Shown here: positions 57,965 to 64,000 of the stretch, piece by piece
Layout: each line of letters starts with the position of its first letter
Numbering within the stretch: the first letter of the stretch is position 1
NCBI GenBank assembly: GCA_026388185.1
Contig: JAPLKG010000014.1
Span: 62,001 to 126,000, forward strand
Source of the DNA: Candidatus Eisenbacteria bacterium
GTDB taxonomy: Bacteria > Eisenbacteria > RBG-16-71-46 > JAFGJU01
Direction of reading: 5' to 3'
Length of the DNA stretch: 64,000 bases
Translations under genes and position numbers: made by a program
The notes under the pieces: generated by a model
What the model was told of the DNA's origin: nothing
What the model saw: the letters and a program-made list of their open reading frames with translations, nothing else
Databases searched by the model: none

Positions 57965-59332
57965 TCAAGGAAAAACCTTTCCAATCGCGCCCTCGATCTC
58001 CGCCTTCTTCATGAGATAGTCCGCCGCCTCCATTGCCGCCTCCATGCGGAGCATTGACACGGACATGCGAACGTTATTTAGATTCATCCAGGGCAATCTG
58101 CCCGCCCGGTAATCAATAATCGCCGCTCTGTACGCCATCCTCGCGGGAACGAGAAGAGAATCTCTGGTGATCTTGAATTGTTGCGCCAGAGACTGCGCCT
58201 CCAGATACATTTGTTGAAGATCGGAAAGGAGCTCGATTCTTTCGTTCGCCAGGTTTGCTTTCGTTCTTTCGAGATGAGCCGTTCGCTCCGCAATCTGAGC
58301 GTTTTGATTTCCACCTGCCCACAAAGGAATCGGAAAACTGAGTTCAATCGAAACCCTGCCTTCCCTGTTCATCCATCCGAAAGTCCCAGGCTCACCCGGC
58401 ACCTCATCGAGCATTCGGCCGCCAAAGCCATAGCGCGCGCCGACCGTAATGTCTGGGAAATAGGCAAGCCTTGCCTGTTTGCGTTCGAGATAGGCAACGA
58501 TAGAGTCGGCCCTCATGGCTTTGAGTGTCGGTCCGTTTTGAGCCTGGGCGATCAGGCCATCGACTTCGGGCAGTGAACCCAGGTCAGAGGGAAGCTCGGG
58601 GTCCGCGAGGCCCTGAGCAGTAGTTCTTCCAATTGCCTGTGCGAGTTCGACTCTCGTCTGGTCGATCTGGCTCTGGAGAGACACCAGCTCGCGAGCCGAT
58701 CTGGTCCGCTCTACCCTGGCCTGCACAAAATTGGCCTGGCTTTCCATGCCAGACGATAGTGCAATCCCTGTTGCCGTGAGTGCCTCATCGGCAAGGGCCA
58801 GTGTCTCTTCCAGAGCCTCTTTTTCTTGAAGCAAGCCGGCAAGCCTGAAATAGGCCATCGCCACCATCGTCCTTGTTCTCCAACGAGCCGCGTCGAGATT
58901 CTCGCGTGCTCCCTCCACTTCCTGCCGTGCCGCCTTTTTTCCGAGGGAGAACTTTCCGGGCCACGGGAGCGTTTGCATCAAGCCGACTTGCTTCTCAGTC
59001 ATCGGATTTTTGTTGAGATCGAAGCTCGGTGCTGCGTCCATCACACCCAGCACAACCATCGGATTCATCCACGAGGATGCCATCCTTTCTCGCGCTCGAG
59101 CTTCCTTCACCATTGCTTCTTCCCCCAGGACTTCGGGGTGACCAGCGAGCGCCTCTGATATGTATGCAGAAAGAAGGCTGTCGCCGGGCCACGCGTAGGG
59201 TTCCTGGCGAGCCTCGGACTCAACGAGTCCTGAAGCTACAGGACTTAACGTCATCCCTGACAACGCGTTCCCCGATAACGCCATCCCTAGTAACGCCATT
59301 AGAAAGAATCCTAGTGTCACTGACTTCTTCAT
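57965..59332 (-). CDS. cusC: TolC/CusC-type outer-membrane efflux protein
   Basis: A 455-residue protein. Signal peptide (about 1-35), then the TolC helical repeats (AYISEALAGHPEVLGEEAMVKEARARERMASSWMNPMV, QTLPWPGKFSLGKKAARQEVEGARENLDAARWRTRTMVA). The long periplasmic helices of the OEP family are followed by YFPDITVGARYGFGG and a C-terminal repeat. It forms the outer channel of the pump, so the cell has an outer membrane. It is first in the operon and transcribed from the sigma54-like promoter just upstream. Confidence 0.86.
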   Translation of the reverse strand: MKKSVTLGFFLMALLGMALSGNALSGMTLSPVASGLVESEARQEPYAWPGDSLLSAYISEALAGHPEVLGEEAMVKEARARERMASSWMNPMVVLGVMDAAPSFDLNKNPMTEKQVGLMQTLPWPGKFSLGKKAARQEVEGARENLDAARWRTRTMVAMAYFRLAGLLQEKEALEETLALADEALTATGIALSSGMESQANFVQARVERTRSARELVSLQSQIDQTRVELAQAIGRTTAQGLADPELPSDLGSLPEVDGLIAQAQNGPTLKAMRADSIVAYLERKQARLAYFPDITVGARYGFGGRMLDEVPGEPGTFGWMNREGRVSIELSFPIPLWAGGNQNAQIAERTAHLERTKANLANERIELLSDLQQMYLEAQSLAQQFKITRDSLLVPARMAYRAAIIDYRAGRLPWMNLNNVRMSVSMLRMEAAMEAADYLMKKAEIEGAIGKVFP

Positions 59333-59349
59333 CTCACCAGAAAGGTGTT

Positions 59350-59365
59350 AACAACTTTCGTGCCA
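59350..59365 (-). promoter_or_regulatory. Sigma54-like promoter of the cus operon
   Basis: On the minus strand: TGGCAC (59360-59365), five bases, and TTGTT (59350-59354). This matches TGGCAC-N5-TTGCW except for one base in the -12 element. The cusC ATG is at 59332, so the leader would be only a few bases. It fits the adjacent sigma54-activator gene. Confidence 0.6.
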
Positions 59366-59437
59366 AACATTAGAGGTCCGTAATGCGTTGTCTATCAAAA
59401 GGTTACGGAACGAACGGGGTCGGCGGGTCAGTCTGAC

Positions 59438-59483
59438 TGTACAATAGTACACAATCGCGTACAATGGTGTGTACTATTGTACA
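59438..59483. promoter_or_regulatory. Perfect 15-bp inverted repeat: probable regulator-binding site
   Basis: TGTACAATAGTACAC (59438-59452) is exactly repeated in inverted orientation as GTGTACTATTGTACA (59469-59483), with 16 bases between. A further half-site GTACAAT lies in the spacer (59459) and another TGTACAAT at about 59529. This is upstream of the sigma54 promoter on one side and of the kinase gene on the other, as expected for an enhancer of the NtrC-type regulator encoded at 60699. Confidence 0.7.
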
Positions 59484-59544
59484 ATACCGAGACAACTGGA
59501 GAATTTGCCTTGAAATTCCAATAGACAAGTGTACAATATTACGC

Positions 59545-60642
59545 ATGGATCTCAGTGCGACGCCCAGATTCTCATCCAACTCATCGTCCGGCTCGTCTTC
59601 CAAGATAGTGATTCTCGCTGCCATAGTCTCGCTTACGCTCGCCGTCCACTATGGTTGGCTCGGCGGGCACACGCACGCCGGCCACAGTCCATTGCTGAAG
59701 GCCATACACGGCAGGTTGTGTTACATACCGATTGTCATTTCCGCAATCTGGTTCGGGCTTCGCGGCGGAATAACGTGCGCTCTCGTCATATCAACGGCAG
59801 TAATTCCCTACATTGTCCGCACGGCAACTCCTATGGGGGAACTCTCCGGCGAGCTGATCGAGATCGTCTTCTATTTTGCGATCGGCTCTCTCTCCGGAGC
59901 GCTCGTAGAACGCGAGAGGCTTCAGCGCAAGAGGATGCAGGTGGCCCAAGCCAGGCTTGAGCAATCGCAGAGGCTGTCGATGATGGGCCAGATGGCTGCG
60001 GGAGTGGCACACGAGATCAAGAACCCGCTTGCGTCAATCAAGGGCGCGGCGGGCATCCTCGCTGAGGGATTGGCGCCCGACTCTCCAAGACAGGAGTTCG
60101 CCGAAATAATAGGCAGGGAGGTGGGAAGGCTTAACGGCACCGTGCAGAATTTCCTCGATTTCGCACGGCCGCAGCCGTGTCAATTCTCTTTGGAGAGGCT
60201 GGGCGACATTCTTGCATCCACTCTGAGACAGATGGAACCTCAGATTGCCTCGGCGTCACTTACGCTCCAGTCAAACATTCCAAGCTTCGACGATCGTGTT
60301 TGGGCCGACCCGCAGAAGTTACGCCAGGTGTTCATCAACCTGATTCTTAACGCGATTGCTGCTACACCGCCAGGCGGCAAGATCATTGTTGAGCTTGGAC
60401 AGACGACGAAAAATCGCGAGAGGTTTTGGGAAATACGGTTTTCTGACACGGGAAGCGGCATTGCGCCAGACAATATGGACAGAATCTTTGAGCCGTTTTT
60501 TACGCAGAAGACTACGGGGAGCGGTCTTGGGCTCGCCATAGTCAGGTCAATTATCGAAGAGCACAAAGGTCGAGTCGAAGCCGTGAGCGACCTCGGCCGG
60601 GGGGCGACGTTTACGATCCTGTTGCCTCTGCCGGCGGGATAG
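59545..60642 (+). CDS. Membrane sensor histidine kinase
   Basis: A 365-residue protein. About four hydrophobic segments lie in the N-terminal 130 residues, with a His-rich periplasmic part HYGWLGGHTHAGHS and ...HGRLCYIPIVISAIWFGLRGG, a layout common in metal- or redox-responding kinases. The dimerisation box is GVAHEIKNPLASIKGA with H156. The ATPase boxes are VFINLILNAIAATP (N), FSDTGSGIAPDNMDRIFEPFFTQK (G1/F) and GSGLGLAIVRSI (G2). It phosphorylates the regulator 56 bases downstream. The start at 59545 is the first ATG after the control region. The hydrophilic upstream extension to 59464 crosses the inverted repeat. Confidence 0.88.
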   Translation: MDLSATPRFSSNSSSGSSSKIVILAAIVSLTLAVHYGWLGGHTHAGHSPLLKAIHGRLCYIPIVISAIWFGLRGGITCALVISTAVIPYIVRTATPMGELSGELIEIVFYFAIGSLSGALVERERLQRKRMQVAQARLEQSQRLSMMGQMAAGVAHEIKNPLASIKGAAGILAEGLAPDSPRQEFAEIIGREVGRLNGTVQNFLDFARPQPCQFSLERLGDILASTLRQMEPQIASASLTLQSNIPSFDDRVWADPQKLRQVFINLILNAIAATPPGGKIIVELGQTTKNRERFWEIRFSDTGSGIAPDNMDRIFEPFFTQKTTGSGLGLAIVRSIIEEHKGRVEAVSDLGRGATFTILLPLPAG

Positions 60643-60698
60643 ATACGGCGTAGTGTTGAGAGCGGGGACCGGCGTTTACGTTCGCGGAGGGAGATCAA

Positions 60699-62060
60699 GT
60701 GTCCTTCAGAATACTCGTAGCTGATGATGACGCGAGTCTGCGTCGCGTCATAGAATTCCGATTGCGACAGGAGGGCTACGAAATCGAAGCCGTGCCGGAC
60801 GGAGCTCGGGCTCTGGAGCTTCTGAGGAACGAGCGTTTCGATTTGCTTCTCTCAGACATGAAGATGCCGGGACTCGACGGTCTTGAGCTCTTGACGCGGG
60901 CGTTGGAATTGGATCGAGGAATCAAGGTCATCCTGATAACGGCCTACGCGACCGTGCAGCAGGCCGTAGAGGCAGTGAAACTGGGCGCGTTCGATTACAT
61001 CACGAAGCCATTCGAACAAGAAGAGCTCAGCTTGACCATCCAGAAGGCGCTCCGATTCAAACGTCTCGAGACTGAAAACCTCGAACTGAGAAGCCGCCTC
61101 GACGGCGTAGATTACTCCAAGGGAATCATTGGCGCTTCCGTTGCCATCAAGGAAGTACTGAATTTGGTGAGCAAGGTTGCTCCGACGGACGCCACCGTCC
61201 TCATAACGGGCGAGTCCGGCACCGGAAAGGAGCTGATTGCCAGAGCGATACACAAGACGAGCGCGAGGAGTACGAGTGAGTTTGTTCCCGTGAATTGCGC
61301 CGCGATTCCAAAGGAGCTCGTCGAGTCTGAGCTCTTTGGCCACGTCAGGGGGGCCTTTTCCGGCGCGATCAGGGACAAGAGGGGCAAGTTCCAGATCGCC
61401 GACGGCGGAACTGTCTTCCTTGATGAGATAGGCGAGCTCGGGCTGGGACTTCAGGCCAAGATACTCAGGGCATTGCAGGAACGGGTAATAGAGCCGGTCG
61501 GTTCGGAGAAGGCGGTCGCAGTGGACGTGCGCATAGTCGCAGCTACAAACACAAATCTCGAGCGAAAAGTCGCAGACGGAACATTCAGAGAGGATCTTTT
61601 CTACAGGCTCAACGTAATTCCGATATTCATCCCTCCTCTTCGTGAGAGGAAGGAGGACATACCGCTCTTTCTGAGGCACTTTGTTGAGAAGCTTGCCCCG
61701 GGGCAGAACATTCAATCCTCACCTGAACTTGTCGAGAGGCTCGCTGGCTACGATTGGCCCGGCAACGTACGAGAGCTCGAGAATCTTGTGGAGCGAATGA
61801 TTGTAATGCGGCGTTCGCAGCTTCTGGACGAGAACGATTTACCCGACGATTTCGGAAGAACGATGCTCAGAAGAGACTCACCCCAGTTGCAGGAGCCCGT
61901 CTCATTGCACGAGGCCGAGAAAGAAGTCATACTCCGGGCGCTTCAGAGAAGCCGGTGGAACAAGTCCGAAACGGCGAGAATTCTGAAGGTTCCCAGGCAC
62001 GTGCTTCTCTACAGAATGAAGACACACGGAATAGTGCGAAAACCGGACGCGAGCGAATAG
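60699..62060 (+). CDS. NtrC-family sigma54-dependent response regulator
   Basis: A 453-residue protein. Receiver domain with phospho-acceptor D53 (LLLSDMKMPGLDG), ITAYATVQQAVEAVKLGAFDYITKPF. AAA+ sigma54-interaction domain: Walker A GESGTGKELIARAIH, the loop GAFSGA at 218-223 (Ser replaces the Thr of the canonical GAFTGA), Walker B GGTVFLDEIGEL, and WPGNVRELENLVERM. C-terminal Fis-type helix-turn-helix WNKSETARILKVPRHVLLYRM. It starts at GTG behind GGAGGG. It should activate the sigma54-like promoter of the divergent cus operon in response to the kinase. Confidence 0.9.
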   Translation: MSFRILVADDDASLRRVIEFRLRQEGYEIEAVPDGARALELLRNERFDLLLSDMKMPGLDGLELLTRALELDRGIKVILITAYATVQQAVEAVKLGAFDYITKPFEQEELSLTIQKALRFKRLETENLELRSRLDGVDYSKGIIGASVAIKEVLNLVSKVAPTDATVLITGESGTGKELIARAIHKTSARSTSEFVPVNCAAIPKELVESELFGHVRGAFSGAIRDKRGKFQIADGGTVFLDEIGELGLGLQAKILRALQERVIEPVGSEKAVAVDVRIVAATNTNLERKVADGTFREDLFYRLNVIPIFIPPLRERKEDIPLFLRHFVEKLAPGQNIQSSPELVERLAGYDWPGNVRELENLVERMIVMRRSQLLDENDLPDDFGRTMLRRDSPQLQEPVSLHEAEKEVILRALQRSRWNKSETARILKVPRHVLLYRMKTHGIVRKPDASE

Positions 62061-62115
62061 CCCCTGCTCGGTGCGCGCCAGAGCCTCGGATACTTCTGCC
62101 GCCTTCCGCCTCGCC

Positions 62116-63951
62116 TCAAGGTTCAGACTCGTATTCCCTGAACTCCTGCCCCGCCAGCCAGTTTGCCAAGTCGGACGCGAAGGTCCAGTTGCCTCTGTTC
62201 AGCAAGTGCTGGCTCGAGAGAATATGAAGATCTGCCAGGGCCATCGCGTTTCGGGACAGAATTGCCGCTACTGGCGGCACGGCCGCTCCTTTCTTGTAAT
62301 CGTACTTGCCCGGCTTAGCCAGATTTTCGCCCGACCTCACACCCATCCCTCCTTCCAGGCCCCACGCAGAGTCTGAAGCGAGAAGTATGGGCCTGGCGTT
62401 CTCGGCTTCGACGATTCCACACTTGAAGGCGTAGCACTTCTCGTTCCCGAGATTCAGGATGGGGAACGTGGGATGTCTGCCGGCGGTTCTGGATGGAATG
62501 GGTTCATAAATCACAAAGGGAAGGAACGTGATGCCGAATGCTCTCGCCAGGGCCGCAATGGGAGCCTCCCTGTCGGGGAATTGCCCCTCTCTAAACCACT
62601 CGCCCACTTCGTTATGTACACCGATGCTCGATGTAGGATCGCCAATGAGGAGCCATCTCAGTCTCTGGTTCTTGAGCTCCCCCGCATAGAGAAGAGGATC
62701 GTTCCTGAGCGGATTTACCACGACAACCGCATAGAGGCTCGAAACGTCGACGACCCCCTCTTCAATTGCCCACACCCAGAATCCCTTGTCCCTGAGCAAG
62801 ACGGCAAAGTCTAGAAGGCCATTCACTGGAGCTGCCATGTCCGGGCCGTAGCAACGCGTGTCAAAAAGAAGGTACGCCCCGATGCCGCCACTGGGAGGTT
62901 TTAGGAAGACAACTGTCTTCCGGGAGCCGTCGTCACCTACGAACTCAACAAATCCACTCTCTTTGACGCTGATTGCGAAAGTGAGCTCTCCCGAAGCATC
63001 TCTGACTGTGTCCGGTTCGATAGTGCCACCCTGGATATGCGCCGCGAGGTCCGTGGTTCCCTCGACCTTGACCTTCAGAACAATGTAGTCGGCAGTCACA
63101 AGAGTGTACTGCGGCACAATGCGGGACGTCGGTCTCCTTTCCTTGCCGGCAAGCCAGGAGAAGAGGGCCAGAGCAAACTCCTTGTTCTGAGCGCACTCGA
63201 TTCCGAGCTCCTTCTTCCCGCCGTTTGTTAGAAACTGGCTGTCGCCCACGCAGGCAACGCGACCCTTGCCGAACTTCACGGCGGCCCCGACTATGGCCTG
63301 AGCGGGAGTGGAGGTCTTTCCCGTAGAGAGCACGCTGACGGCCGACCCGGTCGTGATCAACTGCACTGATCTGGCCAGGGACACGCTCCCAACGCCGAAG
63401 AAGTCTGATCCGGCAAGGATCCATTGGCCGGCCGTGCCTCTGATGCTATTCGCGGTGTCAACAACGGTTACGTTCCGAAATCTGATTCCGAACATTGAGG
63501 CCAAAGTGTTTTGAAAATTGTCGGTGCCCGGCGCCGCTTCTTCACCAAGGATGAGGAGCCCGCCGCCATTTTTCACGTACTCTACGATGGCGTTGATTTC
63601 CTTCGTCGTATATCTCTGGCCGACAGCGGGTCCCATGACAAGGACGCTTCCGCGAGGTTCAAACGCAAGGGAATATGTGACCGGTATATTCGATTCCGTG
63701 ACGACAAATCCTGCGTCGCGCAATGAGACAGTAAGCTCCGAGTATCCGAAAAAGCCGGCATCGAAAGGCGTCCAGAACTGCTCCCTGCTGTTATCAAACA
63801 CGACGACGTCGCCAGTGGGAAAACCTTGAATCCTCTGCTGGGCCGAGCACGCCGGCAGGAACAGAACTTGCGCGCAACAGATCAGCACCACGGCGACGAC
63901 CCAACCGTGGGTCGAAAGACGAGCGATGCGATTCGCCGGCCCGCGATGCAA
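62116..63951 (-). CDS. Large secreted lipoprotein with GATase1/IFT52-like domains
   Basis: A 611-residue protein. Signal peptide with lipobox LPACSA (Cys near residue 35). Mature blocks GDVVVFDNSREQFWTPFDAGFFGYSELTVSLRDAGFVVTESN and VVVFDNSREQ-like strand-helix units resemble the GATase1-like/IFT52 (GIFT) fold, followed by YVKNGGGLLILGEEA. A second similar module spans about 360-560 (GAYLLFDTRCYGPDMAAPVNGLLDFAVLLRDKGFWVWAIEE). The function is unknown; such proteins in uncultured phyla are often envelope- or gliding-associated. It is convergent with the response-regulator gene (55-base gap). Confidence 0.6.
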   Translation of the reverse strand: MHRGPANRIARLSTHGWVVAVVLICCAQVLFLPACSAQQRIQGFPTGDVVVFDNSREQFWTPFDAGFFGYSELTVSLRDAGFVVTESNIPVTYSLAFEPRGSVLVMGPAVGQRYTTKEINAIVEYVKNGGGLLILGEEAAPGTDNFQNTLASMFGIRFRNVTVVDTANSIRGTAGQWILAGSDFFGVGSVSLARSVQLITTGSAVSVLSTGKTSTPAQAIVGAAVKFGKGRVACVGDSQFLTNGGKKELGIECAQNKEFALALFSWLAGKERRPTSRIVPQYTLVTADYIVLKVKVEGTTDLAAHIQGGTIEPDTVRDASGELTFAISVKESGFVEFVGDDGSRKTVVFLKPPSGGIGAYLLFDTRCYGPDMAAPVNGLLDFAVLLRDKGFWVWAIEEGVVDVSSLYAVVVVNPLRNDPLLYAGELKNQRLRWLLIGDPTSSIGVHNEVGEWFREGQFPDREAPIAALARAFGITFLPFVIYEPIPSRTAGRHPTFPILNLGNEKCYAFKCGIVEAENARPILLASDSAWGLEGGMGVRSGENLAKPGKYDYKKGAAVPPVAAILSRNAMALADLHILSSQHLLNRGNWTFASDLANWLAGQEFREYESEP

Positions 63952-64000
63952 CGGATGAACGTGTCGTGTGCCTTTCGGAAACTTCGTCGATGTCCTTGAC

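Noticed and set aside
1-64000. CRISPR arrays, rRNA operons and integrase genes
   Set aside because: No regular short repeats, no rRNA-like conserved blocks and no tyrosine-recombinase R-H-R-Y frame were found by reading.

Overview
The window is bacterial chromosome, moderately G+C-rich, with compact operons and Shine-Dalgarno starts. Several traits point to an anaerobic, probably uncultured member of the FCB-like phyla: two giant secreted proteins end in the FlgD-like sorting domain typical of those lineages, and there is a sulfhydrogenase-type [NiFe] hydrogenase operon, an eight-haem cytochrome c, and tryptophanase/tyrosine phenol-lyase-like and ATP-type PEP carboxykinase genes. No rRNA, tRNA or CRISPR array was recognised, so the taxonomic placement is an inference only.

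Layout. 1-6.4 kb: the 5' part of a phospholipase D-family gene (minus strand, cut by the window edge), then hydBGDA. The large hydrogenase subunit is fused at its C-terminus to its own maturation endopeptidase. 6.4-14.5 kb: a DMT exporter, an Fpg-type DNA glycosylase, a FemAB-like transferase, a trans-sulfuration PLP enzyme, a tryptophanase-like lyase and PEPCK. 15.0-29.6 kb: an accessory island of small genes, nearly all on the plus strand, separated by about 18 integron attC-like sites. These carry RYYYAAC/GTTRRRY cores and imperfect palindromes with extrahelical bases in the left arm. No integrase gene lies in the window, although ordinary chromosomal genes flank the island on both sides, so it is a cluster of attC sites lacking an integrase (CALIN). 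Its cargo is toxin-antitoxin modules (VapBC, BrnTA, an orphan Phd-type antitoxin with a toxin remnant, a frameshifted HigB with HigA), HEPN proteins, HNH and PD-(D/E)XK nucleases, a ParB-like protein, CPBP proteases, GNAT acetyltransferases and small membrane proteins. 29.6-32.3 kb holds further small accessory genes without clear attC sites.

32.4-45.2 kb: octahaem cytochrome c, a type I glutamine synthetase, a DedA protein, two tandem paralogous secreted metalloprotease/FG-GAP proteins with a small exported protein between them, and a Tat-exported FAD-dependent desaturase-like enzyme. 45.3-48.3 kb: a second, more decayed cassette cluster (PD-(D/E)XK protein, pRiA4b ORF-3-like protein, membrane proteins, RelBE-type module).

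48.5-64 kb: flotillin, an aminotransferase fused to a P-loop/HprK-like domain, and a copper/silver-type RND efflux operon (cusCBA plus a DUF3347-like periplasmic protein, minus strand). A histidine kinase and a sigma54-dependent NtrC-type regulator are transcribed divergently from it. The shared intergenic region contains a sigma54-like promoter for the efflux operon and a perfect 15-bp inverted repeat that could be the regulator's enhancer. The last gene is a large secreted lipoprotein.
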